21,840 bases of DNA, from contig JAQICF010000067.1 in the NCBI GenBank assembly GCA_027858795.1, forward strand, positions 1 to 21,840. The letters are read 5' to 3'. Below, one piece after another: positions 8,500 through 16,393 of the stretch. The stretch's first letter is position 1. Each line of letters starts with the position of its first letter. The position numbers were made by a program, and so were the translations under genes. A model generated the notes under the pieces. It ran no database searches, was not told the DNA's origin, and was given only the letters and a program-made list of their open reading frames with translations. This DNA comes from Candidatus Delongbacteria bacterium (GTDB lineage Bacteria; Delongbacteria; UBA4055).

Positions 8500-8517
8500 A
8501 ACAAATAGTACAACTAA

Positions 8518-8934
8518 TTATTTTTCGATATAAATTCTTACATGATCACCATCTGCACTTGTAACATTTACGATATCATCATCAATATTATCTGCAAAGT
8601 CTTGAATGTGATTAATAATATTTTCAAGGTCTATTCCTTCTTGATTAATACCGGCCAACTTCTTTGCAGGAACCATATTTATTGCTAATTTCGCTAGCAT
8701 TAGAGGTAATGTTATCATTACATTATCTCCGTCAGCACTTTTCACTTCTACTTTAAATTTTCCTTTCAATTTTTTATCTTTAATAGAAGAAACAACAACA
8801 TCTGCCTTTGGGGCTATTGGTTCTGGGATTGATGTTACACCATCAACTGCTGATAGTAAGCTTGCTGCTTGCTCTGCAGTTATCTTTTTTTCCTCTAACA
8901 TTTTTAAAATGTTTAATTTTTCTTGGCTTGTCAT
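8518..8934 (-). CDS. SHOCT-like domain protein, last gene of the DUF2089/DUF4097 operon
   Basis: 138 residues, no signal peptide or membrane segment. Residues 4-30 (EKLNILKMLEEKKITAEQAA...) form the helical hairpin called SHOCT-like, typical of the N-terminus of YvlB/DUF4097-type proteins. A linker rich in Pro and Ala follows. The body contains two copies of a short motif, SADGDNVMITLP (67-78) and SADGDHVRIYIEK (127-138). They bracket a helical segment (79-122), so the protein looks like a small internally duplicated domain. The start has AGGAG seven bases upstream. Its hairpin matches those at the C-termini of two other operon proteins. Such hairpins are usually thought of as oligomerisation or protein-contact modules; the function here is unknown. 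Confidence 0.75.
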   Translation of the reverse strand: MTSQEKLNILKMLEEKKITAEQAASLLSAVDGVTSIPEPIAPKADVVVSSIKDKKLKGKFKVEVKSADGDNVMITLPLMLAKLAINMVPAKKLAGINQEGIDLENIINHIQDFADNIDDDIVNVTSADGDHVRIYIEK

Positions 8935-8974
8935 GATAGACTCCTATTAAGTAGTTTAAGTTTGTAGTTTAGTT

Positions 8975-9397
8975 TTATAATTTAATTTTAATTTCTGTTT
9001 TATCAGATGAATTGATATCGACTTCAATTACATCATTCATTCCAATAAGTGGCTGTTTTTTGACCAATAAGAATATATTTATAAAAATTATGGTGATTGG
9101 TCGAAAAATCTGATAATTCAAATAAACTTCTTTGTTTTTTAATTTAATGCCGCTCATCCAAGGCAGGTCAATAATATTTTTATTTGTAAATTGAATACTT
9201 AAATAGTCTAGAAATGAATATATGAAATAAATTGTCATGAATATTTTAACAAAGCCACCATCCGTTCCCATAAGAACAAGCATATTTAGTCCCCACACTA
9301 CAAAAGTTATTATCGCTAATACTTTTGTTTCTCTTACAGTAACTCCTTTTATACCGTAGTAGAAGAACCAAGTTATGATTAATAATATTATCATCAT
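8975..9397 (-). CDS. membrane protein in the DUF2089/DUF4097 operon
   Basis: 140 residues, family not recognised. Hydrophobic helices lie at about 1-16, 24-45, 49-67 and 98-113. The C-terminal tail after the last helix (IEVDINSSDKTEIKIKL) is polar and beta-like, probably cytoplasmic. It begins 22 bases after the stop of the DUF4097 gene, in the same operon. No strong ribosome binding site precedes the paired ATG codons at 9397, so translation may be coupled to the upstream gene. It is the only integral membrane component of the operon, and so the natural candidate to hold the soluble hairpin proteins at the membrane. That is inference from context only. Confidence 0.65.
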   Translation of the reverse strand: MMIILLIITWFFYYGIKGVTVRETKVLAIITFVVWGLNMLVLMGTDGGFVKIFMTIYFIYSFLDYLSIQFTNKNIIDLPWMSGIKLKNKEVYLNYQIFRPITIIFINIFLLVKKQPLIGMNDVIEVDINSSDKTEIKIKL

Positions 9398-9419
9398 TTC
9401 ATTTAATCTTGCAGTTTAT

Positions 9420-10337
9420 TTATTTTTTTAAAGCTGATATTAATTTCTCAGCATCTTCAGCTGTTATTTTCCCTTCGGAAAGCATATTTAGAATCAATTG
9501 AATATTCTCTTCATTATTTTTCTTTGGATTAACTTCTTCTTTTACTTTATCTGTAGGCATATACTTAAAATGTTCTTTAAACTGTTTGATCATAGGTTGA
9601 AATGAATCTTTCAAGAACTTAAGGTTCTTTAATTCTTTCAACCCACCGTGCTGAATAATCACACCTTCGGGGAATGTTTCAGATACAATATTATCTCCAG
9701 TCACAGAACTTATTACAATTTTCTTATCATTTTTATATTCTTTACAATTCAGCTTAATATCTCCGGATACAATCTTTATCTTGGCATCTTCTTGAAGCTC
9801 ATAATCACCATCCACTATAATATCACCGTTTACGTTATTAATATTAATACTTTTATAGTTACTTTCTCTCAATTGTACATCACCATTAACATTATTTACT
9901 TTAAGCTTACCATCAATTTCTTTTATTGAAAGGTCACCATTTACAATATTTATTTTAAGGTCAGCTGTTGGTATCTTATTAATTTCAACATCTCCATTTC
10001 TAGTAGAAATACCTCCAGAATATTCTGCAAATGCACTTACACTAATATCTCCACTTACATTTTTAATATCTCCACTCAGAATAATTTTATGAGGAATCTT
10101 GATTTGCACATCAACACCCTTAATATTAAACATCTTAAGTAACTTTTTTGAATCTTTTTGTATTATGCTTAATTCTCCTTTCTCATAACTTATATCAAAT
10201 ACTTCATCAGCAGTATTCTTTCTTAGATCACCAAGTTCAACCTCAATATCTTGTCGTTCTTCTCCGATTACTTCGATATCGCCATCAACTAGTGTCAAGT
10301 TCAGACTTAATGTATTATTTTCTATTGGATAATTCAT
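9420..10337 (-). CDS. DUF4097-type repeat protein with a C-terminal SHOCT-like hairpin
   Basis: 305 residues without a signal peptide. The central part is a run of short beta-repeats, each carrying an [NST]GD turn: 95-97, 114-116, 133-135, 151-153, 170-172, 191-193 and 213-215, plus DGD at 18-20 and SGD at 88-90. The 18-22 residue period is characteristic of DUF4097 (LiaG/YvlB-like, often called putative adhesin) and predicts a beta-solenoid. A basic linker follows (about 225-275). The last 28 residues (IQLILNMLSEGKITAEDAEK...) are a SHOCT-like hairpin of the same type as in the operon's last gene. It starts 9 bases after the DUF2089 gene, with AGGAG about 7 bases before the ATG. The lack of an export signal argues for a cytoplasmic scaffold rather than an adhesin. 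Confidence 0.85.
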   Translation of the reverse strand: MNYPIENNTLSLNLTLVDGDIEVIGEERQDIEVELGDLRKNTADEVFDISYEKGELSIIQKDSKKLLKMFNIKGVDVQIKIPHKIILSGDIKNVSGDISVSAFAEYSGGISTRNGDVEINKIPTADLKINIVNGDLSIKEIDGKLKVNNVNGDVQLRESNYKSININNVNGDIIVDGDYELQEDAKIKIVSGDIKLNCKEYKNDKKIVISSVTGDNIVSETFPEGVIIQHGGLKELKNLKFLKDSFQPMIKQFKEHFKYMPTDKVKEEVNPKKNNEENIQLILNMLSEGKITAEDAEKLISALKK

Positions 10338-10346
10338 TTTATCCTC

Positions 10347-10703
10347 CTATTTCTTTAATTTTTTTAGAGCTTCTTCTACAGAAAATTCACCTTTGCTTAT
10401 CATGTCAATTATATCTCCGGTATCTACTTCCTTTTCCTTTTCCAAATTTAAAGCAGCTTTAGTTTTCTTTAAGAGATTTTTTATCTTTGGATAAGAACAG
10501 TTAAGAATTTTTTCTGCTTGCTTAATACTTCCCTCTGCAGAAATAAATACTTTTATAAAATCAAAAATTTCATCACTTATCCCGTGACACATCTCATCTT
10601 TCTCAAAAGATCCGGAAATTTTGGTATTACACTCTTTGCATTGATACTTTACAACTTTAAGCTCGCCTTCACAGACGGGGCAATTTGTTAATGATTTTTT
10701 CAT
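10347..10703 (-). CDS. DUF2089-type zinc-ribbon protein with SHOCT-like C-terminus
   Basis: 118 residues, first gene of a four-gene operon. A zinc ribbon at the N-terminus has Cys8, Cys11, Cys22 and Cys25 (CPVC and CKEC). Residues about 45-85 form a helix-turn-helix-like segment (FDFIKVFISAEGSIKQAEKI, then SYPKIKNLLKKTKA), the pattern of DUF2089 proteins, suspected to bind DNA. The last 25 residues (IIDMISKGEFSVEEALKKL) repeat the SHOCT-like hairpin found in two other operon proteins. ATG 10703 follows AAGGAG, and a strong promoter lies just upstream. It is plausibly the operon's own regulator, talking to the DUF4097 and SHOCT-like partners through the shared hairpin. The regulatory role is inferred. 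Confidence 0.82.
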   Translation of the reverse strand: MKKSLTNCPVCEGELKVVKYQCKECNTKISGSFEKDEMCHGISDEIFDFIKVFISAEGSIKQAEKILNCSYPKIKNLLKKTKAALNLEKEKEVDTGDIIDMISKGEFSVEEALKKLKK

Positions 10704-10731
10704 AATTTCTCCTTTTTTTTACTTACACAGG

Positions 10732-10760
10732 AATATAACAAATGTTAATATCATTGTCAA
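10732..10760 (-). promoter_or_regulatory. strong promoter of the DUF2089/DUF4097 operon
   Basis: On the minus strand, a consensus TTGACA (10760-10755), a 17-base spacer and TATATT (10737-10732) lie about 30 bases before the start codon. TG-T precedes the hexamer as an extended -10. This is the best promoter match in the window. Confidence 0.8.
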
Positions 10761-10823
10761 GGTTTTATTGATATATTTAATGTTTTAACTTAATTAAAAC
10801 CCAATATGTTAATTTTATTGCAA

Positions 10824-10850
10824 AAAAAACGCAAATTAAATGCGTTTTTT
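10824..10850 (-). terminator. intrinsic terminator of hslO
   Basis: A 10-base stem (AAAAAACGCA / TGCGTTTTTT) with a 7-base loop lies 30 bases after the hslO stop, with a T run on the minus strand. Confidence 0.8.
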
Positions 10851-10879
10851 ATTAAAAGTCTATTTTAAAATGTAATAAT

Positions 10880-11764
10880 CTATGATTTTTGATCCAATAT
10901 CTTCTCAACTATATCCTTCTTAAAAATATAAGCAGTATTGCAATACTGACACTTCACTTCAACAGTCTCTTGAGTATTGTAAATATCTTCAAGATCTTCT
11001 TTTGGCAGCAATTTTAAACTTTGTTTCATTTTTGATTCTGAACATCCGCATTTAAATTGTGCAGTGATTTCATCGGTATATTTTACTCCAAAACCTTTTA
11101 AGATCATTTCTGATATTATTTTCTTTATCGAATAACCCATATCCATCACATCGGTCAAATTTGGAAATACCGCTAGATTATTTTCAAGCTTAACTATCAC
11201 ATCTTCAGGAGTATCAGGCATAAGCTGAATAATAAATCCACCTGATCTTTGAACAGTTCCATCCGGATTGATAAGAACCCCCAAACCTACTGATGAAGGA
11301 ATTTGATCAGATTTCGCAAAATAATACGTAAGATCCTGGGCTACCGTTCCATATATCAATTCGACCTGACCTGTATGAGGTGTCTTCATTCCAAGATCTT
11401 TGATCACGCTTAGCATACCCTTACCTAAAGCTTCTTTCACATTAAAATCTTTCCTTAATTCAGTTAGTGGAAGTTCGACTTCAGGATTATAAACATATCC
11501 TTTTACCTCTCCCTTAGCATTCGCTGTTGCAACAGCACCACCTGACGGACCATCTCCTTTAACTTTTACAGTGATAGATTCATTTTCACCTTTAAGATCA
11601 GCTCCCAGCATTAAAGCAGCATTAAGTATTCTTCCAAAAAGTACAGTATTGGTCATTGATAGATGGTGCATCTCTACAGCTTTTTTTGTCAAATCCGTTG
11701 AATCAACAATGAAAAATCTTATATATTTATCTTCGGTTATTCCTCTTACTATTGTGTCAGACAT
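10880..11764 (-). CDS. hslO: Hsp33 redox-regulated chaperone
   Basis: A cytoplasmic holdase that binds unfolding proteins under oxidative stress combined with heat or acid. The protein is 294 residues, full length. The N-terminal domain shows the family blocks SDTIVRGITED, LGADLKG and KGDGPSGG. The C-terminal redox switch is intact: Cys239 and Cys241 (CGC), then Cys272 and Cys275 (CQYC), i.e. CxC-X30-CxxC, which holds zinc when reduced. ATG 11764 follows AAGGAAG. It lies 66 bases downstream of the YitT-family gene, in the same direction, and has its own terminator. A TATATT in the gap could be a -10, but no good -35 goes with it. No oddities were seen. Confidence 0.96.
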   Translation of the reverse strand: MSDTIVRGITEDKYIRFFIVDSTDLTKKAVEMHHLSMTNTVLFGRILNAALMLGADLKGENESITVKVKGDGPSGGAVATANAKGEVKGYVYNPEVELPLTELRKDFNVKEALGKGMLSVIKDLGMKTPHTGQVELIYGTVAQDLTYYFAKSDQIPSSVGLGVLINPDGTVQRSGGFIIQLMPDTPEDVIVKLENNLAVFPNLTDVMDMGYSIKKIISEMILKGFGVKYTDEITAQFKCGCSESKMKQSLKLLPKEDLEDIYNTQETVEVKCQYCNTAYIFKKDIVEKILDQKS

Positions 11765-11830
11765 TTTGCTTCCTTATTAATAATGTATTACTCTTATGTA
11801 AATATAACTTCTTTTAGAGATATTATCTTC

Positions 11831-12724
11831 TTAAATATCTCCATCCGCAAATGACTTAAATCCCTCTCCCCTCACATCACGAACATCAAGAATCGTTACA
11901 AAGGCTTTAGGATCTATCTCCTTTACATAATACTGCAAAGCAACCAGCTCTCTTCTGTTCACAGCAGTAAAAATAATTTTCTTTTCCGTGTTACTTTGAA
12001 GGCCTGATCCATTGAAATAAGTACCACCTCTATTGAGTGATGTTTTTATCTTCTCAGCTATTTCCTCGTATTTGTCAGAGATTATTAAAGCACCTTTTTT
12101 GTAATTTAGACCTATTGTTAAAGAATCAATAACTTTTCCAGTCACATAAATTGTTATCAGTGCATATAAAGCAAGTTTTATATCTCCAAATATAATTGTA
12201 CCCGCTAATACGATAACGATGTCTAACATTATTAGAAGCTGCCCCATTGGAATACCTGTACGCTTATTCATAATCTGAGCGGCAATGTCAGTTCCACCAG
12301 AAGTAGCCCTTGCACGAAATATCAAAGCTAATCCAGCTCCAATCAATACACCTCCAAACAACGAAGAAAGTATCATTTCTTTCTCAACTACTAGTGGTCT
12401 ATCTCCCCAGAAATATGTTAATACATCAATTGCAACTGAAGTTAGTGTCATACCTAAAATGGTCTTCCAACCGAATTTAGGACCAAGCTCTTTTATTCCC
12501 CAAAGAACAAGAGGTATATTTAGAACTAAACCTGTCATACCTGTAGGTAAACCAAAAGTATGATGAAGAATAATGGCGATACCGTATACTCCACCCGGCA
12601 CGATCTTGTAAGGTACAACAAAGAACACATAACCTGATGCCATAATAAGCGATCCGATAATGATGAAAAGCATGTCAATATACCATTGTTTGGTAAATGA
12701 TTTGATCCCTGTGTAAACTCCCAT
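11831..12724 (-). CDS. YitT family membrane protein (DUF161 + DUF2179)
   Basis: 297 residues. Five to six hydrophobic segments lie between about 15 and 200. Family-typical stretches include GYVFFVVPYKIVPGGVYGIA and RARATSGGTDIAAQI, which mark the DUF161 (YitT) transmembrane region. A soluble C-terminal DUF2179 domain follows (about 215-297), with KGALIISDKYEEI and ITAVNRREL-like segments, ending near DVRDVRGEGFK. The family is widespread; its substrate is not established, and the C-terminal domain resembles small-molecule-binding regulatory folds. ATG 12724 has AAAGGAG upstream. A TTGACA/TATATT promoter lies at 12754-12781. hslO follows after 66 bases and may be partly cotranscribed. Confidence 0.9.
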   Translation of the reverse strand: MGVYTGIKSFTKQWYIDMLFIIIGSLIMASGYVFFVVPYKIVPGGVYGIAIILHHTFGLPTGMTGLVLNIPLVLWGIKELGPKFGWKTILGMTLTSVAIDVLTYFWGDRPLVVEKEMILSSLFGGVLIGAGLALIFRARATSGGTDIAAQIMNKRTGIPMGQLLIMLDIVIVLAGTIIFGDIKLALYALITIYVTGKVIDSLTIGLNYKKGALIISDKYEEIAEKIKTSLNRGGTYFNGSGLQSNTEKKIIFTAVNRRELVALQYYVKEIDPKAFVTILDVRDVRGEGFKSFADGDI

Positions 12725-12753
12725 GATTTACTCCTTTGTTAAAAATCGGTGGC

Positions 12754-12781
12754 AATATAAGGGTTTAAAATCTAGTGTCAA
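12754..12781 (-). promoter_or_regulatory. promoter of the YitT-family gene
   Basis: On the minus strand, TTGACA (12781-12776) and TATATT (12759-12754) are 16 bases apart, about 30 bases before the start codon. Confidence 0.7.
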
Positions 12782-12863
12782 TAGATAATGTTGGTATTAT
12801 GAAAATAGTTGGTTATTGGAGGAAAATAACATTAAAATAGTAAGAATTAATTATTATTCGTTT

Positions 12864-14759
12864 TTACCCTACTTCTAGTCTTGAATTCATTTCGTCTATT
12901 ACTTCTATGATCTTCTTTGCTTTTTCGATATTATTTTCAAATAGTTCTACTACATTTCCGAATTTTGTAAACGGATGTTCATCATGAATTATATCTTTTT
13001 GAGTTCTAATATCATTTATATTACCTTTTCTTGCCAACCTTTCAGCAGTAGATACAACTTTAGATTTTGAGTGATTTGCAGGTAATCCTTTTAAATGTGC
13101 AAGTTCTATTGTAAGCATCAGGTAATCAAATCTTTTTGCTAGTTCATCCACATCTAATATTGTAACTAATGGTGCAATATGTTCAGCTATATCATTCATC
13201 TCTGTTTCGCTGATATTTTTCCAGTTTGATTCCTGATTAAAAGTATGGATATACTTGATCTTCAATTTTGCATTAAACTTATCTTCATCTATTGTGAGAA
13301 TCAAAGTCAATAATTCTTTCACCAACTGTTCTCTGTACTCGATATAATCTTTTTCTTGATAAGAAATGTGTTCAAGTTCTCTTATGATTTCTACTTTGAT
13401 ATTGAATAGATTTTCGGAAAGTGTTCGAACGGATTTACTCTGTACATCTTTCTTATTTATTCTGAAGTATTCGAAATTTCCACAGTAGTCAAATATTCTG
13501 AATTCCTTCTTATCCATTCCCGGTCCTAATAAGTTTTCACACAGCCTTGTTCCCCTTCCTATCATCTGCCAGAATTTAACTCTTGATCTTATTTTTTTAA
13601 AGAATACAAGATTTAGAATTTCAGGTATATCAATTCCTGTGTCTAACATATCAACTGAAATTGCGATCTGCGGAAGTTTTTCTTTTGTTTCAAAATCATC
13701 TATGATAGAGTCAACATAGTTTATATCATTATAAATCGTTTTAGAGAATGCGTCTTTATGCTCAGGATATAGTTTATTAAATCTTTCTTGTATGAAATCT
13801 GCGTGTTTCTTGTTTTTTGCGAATATTATTGTCTTACCGAGTTTATCTCCACCTTCAATTTTAAGACCGTTATTCATTAAATCCTGTAAAACAATATCTA
13901 CAGTTTTAGTATTGAATAAGAATTTATTTAAAGCTGCACTGCTAATTTCAGTTACTCCATCATCAAAAGTTTCTTCAAATAATTCTTTCTCTTCTTCAGG
14001 TAGATCATCATAACTTATTCCCTGCTCAATGAATTTCAATTGTGTTTCATAAGAATGATACGGATTTAGATATCCTTCACTTATTGCTTCATCAAGATCA
14101 TAGGCATAAGTAGGCAAATTATTTGCAAGGTCGAACACTTCAAATGTATTTATGTCTATATCAGCCTTTGGAGTTGCTGTTAAACCTACAAGGATACTGT
14201 CAAAGTACTCAAATATTGCTTTGTATTTTTTATATATACTACGGTGAGATTCATCTAGAATTATTAGATCAAAATGACCTGGTGTAAATAGTTTATTTCC
14301 ACTTTTGTCTTTTGTTTCATCGATTGCATTCATAATAGTTGGATATGTAGAAAATACCATCCTACTTTCAGGATTATCTTTTGATTTTAATAGATTACAT
14401 AAAGATAGATTTGGAAGTAATAATTTAAAATTCTTCTTTGCTTGTTTTACTAAGGCTCTTCTATCAGCAAGAAAAAGTATATTCTTAACCCAACTTTTAT
14501 TCGATAGAACATCAACAAGAGAAATTGCAGTCCTTGTTTTACCTGAACCGGTTGCCATAACGAGTAGAGCTTTTCTATTACCTTTCATTAAAGTATCACA
14601 AACAGCATGTATTGCCATTTTTTGATATGGTCTGTTAGTTATCTCATCATTTATGTAAATGGACTTTAAATCCTTCTTATTATCCCTTTTAAAAAGCATC
14701 CAATCCAGATCTTCCTTTGATACGATACCAATAGTATACAAATTTAGAGAAATCCGCAA
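12864..14759 (-). CDS. orphan, 5'-truncated HsdR-like type I restriction helicase/translocase core
   Basis: 631 residues matching the ATP-dependent translocase part of type I restriction R subunits. The Q-motif region is RPYQKMAI (43-50). Walker A is MATGSGKT (68-75), the DEAD-box is DESH (169-172), motif III is TATPKA (194-199) and motif VI is QMIGRGTRL (398-406). The family-specific RIFDYCGNFEYF is at 421-432. Full-length HsdR proteins (often 900-1100 residues) begin with a nuclease domain; here homology starts abruptly at GIVSKEDLDWML, the region just after that domain. The frame opens at TTG 14759, directly after a stop, without a ribosome binding site; ATG 14699 is the first internal Met. 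The far C-terminal part also looks short. No hsdM or hsdS is nearby. It is probably a decaying remnant, though the helicase frame is unbroken. Confidence 0.8.
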   Translation of the reverse strand: MRISLNLYTIGIVSKEDLDWMLFKRDNKKDLKSIYINDEITNRPYQKMAIHAVCDTLMKGNRKALLVMATGSGKTRTAISLVDVLSNKSWVKNILFLADRRALVKQAKKNFKLLLPNLSLCNLLKSKDNPESRMVFSTYPTIMNAIDETKDKSGNKLFTPGHFDLIILDESHRSIYKKYKAIFEYFDSILVGLTATPKADIDINTFEVFDLANNLPTYAYDLDEAISEGYLNPYHSYETQLKFIEQGISYDDLPEEEKELFEETFDDGVTEISSAALNKFLFNTKTVDIVLQDLMNNGLKIEGGDKLGKTIIFAKNKKHADFIQERFNKLYPEHKDAFSKTIYNDINYVDSIIDDFETKEKLPQIAISVDMLDTGIDIPEILNLVFFKKIRSRVKFWQMIGRGTRLCENLLGPGMDKKEFRIFDYCGNFEYFRINKKDVQSKSVRTLSENLFNIKVEIIRELEHISYQEKDYIEYREQLVKELLTLILTIDEDKFNAKLKIKYIHTFNQESNWKNISETEMNDIAEHIAPLVTILDVDELAKRFDYLMLTIELAHLKGLPANHSKSKVVSTAERLARKGNINDIRTQKDIIHDEHPFTKFGNVVELFENNIEKAKKIIEVIDEMNSRLEVG

Positions 14760-14789
14760 TTAGATATTTAAGAGATTTGGGTAATAAAA

Positions 14790-14811
14790 AAGCCCGTATA
14801 TAATCGGGCTT
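14790..14811 (-). terminator. intrinsic terminator of the zinc-finger cassette
   Basis: A 7-base GC-rich stem (AAGCCCG / CGGGCTT) with an 8-base loop lies 22 bases after the DUF6941-like gene and runs into T residues on the minus strand. It ends about 30 bases before the truncated HsdR frame. Confidence 0.85.
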
Positions 14812-14832
14812 CATAAAAACAATTTATTATTA

Positions 14833-15255
14833 CTATTTTCTGTTCAGATTTATTTTAAATTTGTAATCAGTTTTTATTTCATGTTCTTTATCTCTCATAT
14901 CAGTAACATATATACTAAATCCCAATTCAGTTGAATCAGGTATTATAATATTCTCCTTTACTAAGGCAATATTGAAATGTCTTTGTATTTCTTTACCTTC
15001 TTTTAAGGTGATCTTTCTTTTTACAATTTCCTTTCCCTCACTGTAAATAATAACAGTAAAATATTTAAGTTTTAAATCATTTTTAAGATTTGAGAATCTT
15101 AACATGAAACTCAAGGGAACATTAACATTCCCTTTAATATCTACTGGTATAGTTGCATTTAATTCACTTACCAAACCAACGATTGTGTGTTTACCCCCTA
15201 TTTCGGTTCTGATATCCTCACAAACTAATATGTCATTTATTTTTATGCTTTCCAT
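14833..15255 (-). CDS. DUF6941-like protein, third gene of the zinc-finger cassette
   Basis: 140 residues, soluble, mostly predicted beta. The N-terminus (INDILVCEDIRTEIGGKHTI) resembles the opening of DUF6941-type proteins, which share a CEDxRxExxGK signature followed by an Ig-like beta-sandwich pattern (LSFMLRFSNLK, FTVIIYSEGKEI, LGFSIYVTDM). The family assignment is from memory of that signature and is tentative. No catalytic motif is visible. Its ATG shares one base with the preceding stop (TAATG), indicating tight translational coupling with the zinc-finger/HTH gene. A terminator follows. A stable partner or structural role in the cassette is possible; the function is unknown. Confidence 0.7.
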   Translation of the reverse strand: MESIKINDILVCEDIRTEIGGKHTIVGLVSELNATIPVDIKGNVNVPLSFMLRFSNLKNDLKLKYFTVIIYSEGKEIVKRKITLKEGKEIQRHFNIALVKENIIIPDSTELGFSIYVTDMRDKEHEIKTDYKFKINLNRK

Positions 15256-15884
15256 TATCTTACTCCTTGTTTAAAAGATGTCGTATTTTTATTATTTCTG
15301 ACTGAATAAATTAAATTTGTTTGTTTTGCATTATACACGGTATTAGGTTCATTTATGTAAATGTCTTCATAACAACAATCTTCTCTGGAAGTAATCACAA
15401 CCAAAGTTTGAGATTTATTGTTTTCAACTAAATTAAATTTTTTTATCGCCGCCTGTTTGAAAGCTTCATTTACAACTTTCTTATCAAATCTTCTTGCAGC
15501 AACATAAATTATCCATGGGTAACTTCTCGCTATTCTTAACAGCGTTAATCCAATTTTCGAATAGTTTAATTTATGCTTCCATCTAGACAAAGTTCTAACA
15601 GGTAGGCTAAGAGAATCTTCAACATCCTTTAACTTAATCTTTTGTTCTGTAAAATGCTCTATGATATTAACGACAGAACTTTCTTCAGATTTCCTAAGTG
15701 CCTTTTCATACTCATCAGTATAGTTATATGTATAATTAATTTCTTCCCCACATTCTTTACATTTAAGAATTTTTTCCTTTACTTCAACCTTTTCACCGTA
15801 TGGTTCAACTTCATAGAAAGTATTATAACTTTCATCAAAATTATGACTTCCACAGTAATTGCAGATCATGTTTTCATTCTTCAT
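15255..15884 (-). CDS. YgiT-type zinc-finger HTH protein (MqsA-like antitoxin/regulator)
   Basis: 209 residues. The N-terminal YgiT-type zinc finger has Cys8-x2-Cys11 (CNYCG) and Cys42-x2-Cys45 (CKECG), separated by a beta-hairpin region as in the MqsA antitoxin. A helix-turn-helix at about 82-105 (KLKDVEDSLSLPVRTLSRWK) is followed by GLTLLRIARSYPWIIYVA, a stretch recurring in YgiT/HTH proteins. A C-terminal extension (about 130-209) has no recognised motif. AGGAG precedes ATG 15884, which overlaps the upstream stop by four bases (ATGA). The toxin-first order mirrors mqsRA, where the antitoxin binds a palindrome in the shared promoter; a palindrome is present here at 16383-16396. The antitoxin or repressor role is inferred; the zinc finger and HTH are directly visible. 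Confidence 0.78.
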   Translation of the reverse strand: MKNENMICNYCGSHNFDESYNTFYEVEPYGEKVEVKEKILKCKECGEEINYTYNYTDEYEKALRKSEESSVVNIIEHFTEQKIKLKDVEDSLSLPVRTLSRWKHKLNYSKIGLTLLRIARSYPWIIYVAARRFDKKVVNEAFKQAAIKKFNLVENNKSQTLVVITSREDCCYEDIYINEPNTVYNAKQTNLIYSVRNNKNTTSFKQGVR

Positions 15885-16348
15885 GATTTCTCCTTTGCTT
15901 TTCGTTCATTAGCTATTCGTATAGCTTCACCCATTACCGTTTCTTCGCTCTTGAATTTGTTATGAAACGATTTTATCATCCATTTCTCTGTAATACCAGA
16001 TTTATAAAATGCCAAGTAACCTTCTGTAAATTTATATTCAAAATGAAATGCATAAACATCAGGTGGTGGTATCTCTTTAGTTTGTTTCCGAGTTGTTATA
16101 TTAACAAATTTTAGCTCATTATCTTTTATCTTAAATTCTGAAATCACTTTTAAAAGCTCTGACAGTGTTTTAATTGAAAATATTAACCTAGCATCTTTGT
16201 CTGAATTATCTACAGCTTTAAACATCTGTAGATTTTTTTTCTTTAGAGCTTCTTTGCATGCTTTTTTAAATTCAGACAACTTTTTAAAAGCTACTTTCTC
16301 TTCTATATCTTTATTTTTTTGCTTTTTAGCCAAAGCTTCCAACTCCAT
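15881..16348 (-). CDS. unknown protein, first gene of the zinc-finger cassette (possible toxin)
   Basis: 155 residues from ATG 16348. The frame could extend to a TTG at 16393, but that stretch contains the promoter -10 (16370-16365), so the shorter form is preferred; only a weak AGAG precedes it. The N-terminal third is lysine-rich and helical (KKLSEFKKACKEALKKK). The C-terminal half alternates beta-strands (YAFHFEYKFTEGYLAFYKSG, then WMIKSFH) before a last helix, a topology that recalls small RNase toxins of the RelE/MqsR type. I could not identify catalytic residues or a family. It overlaps the YgiT/HTH gene by four bases, and that pairing is the main reason to suspect a toxin. Other roles, such as a regulated effector, remain open. 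Confidence 0.6.
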   Translation of the reverse strand: MELEALAKKQKNKDIEEKVAFKKLSEFKKACKEALKKKNLQMFKAVDNSDKDARLIFSIKTLSELLKVISEFKIKDNELKFVNITTRKQTKEIPPPDVYAFHFEYKFTEGYLAFYKSGITEKWMIKSFHNKFKSEETVMGEAIRIANERKAKEKS

Positions 16349-16364
16349 TTTATGCTCTATGTGT

Positions 16365-16393
16365 ATTATAATGATACATTTCAACTTGTGCAA
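16365..16393 (-). promoter_or_regulatory. promoter of the zinc-finger cassette
   Basis: On the minus strand, a perfect TATAAT (16370-16365) lies 17 bases from TTGCAC (16393-16388). Transcription should begin within about 15 bases of the ATG at 16348, giving a very short leader. The -35 is embedded in a palindrome. Confidence 0.65.

Noticed and set aside
12864..14759. A functional type I restriction system
   Set aside because: No nuclease domain, HsdM or HsdS is visible anywhere in the window.
14833..15255. Third cassette protein as a SecB-like chaperone of a toxin-antitoxin-chaperone system
   Set aside because: The CEDIRTEIGGK opening and Ig-like strand pattern do not look like SecB; no SecB signature was seen.
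16349..16393. TTG at 16393 as the start of the first cassette gene
   Set aside because: The added stretch contains the promoter -10 and palindrome; ATG 16348 fits transcription better.
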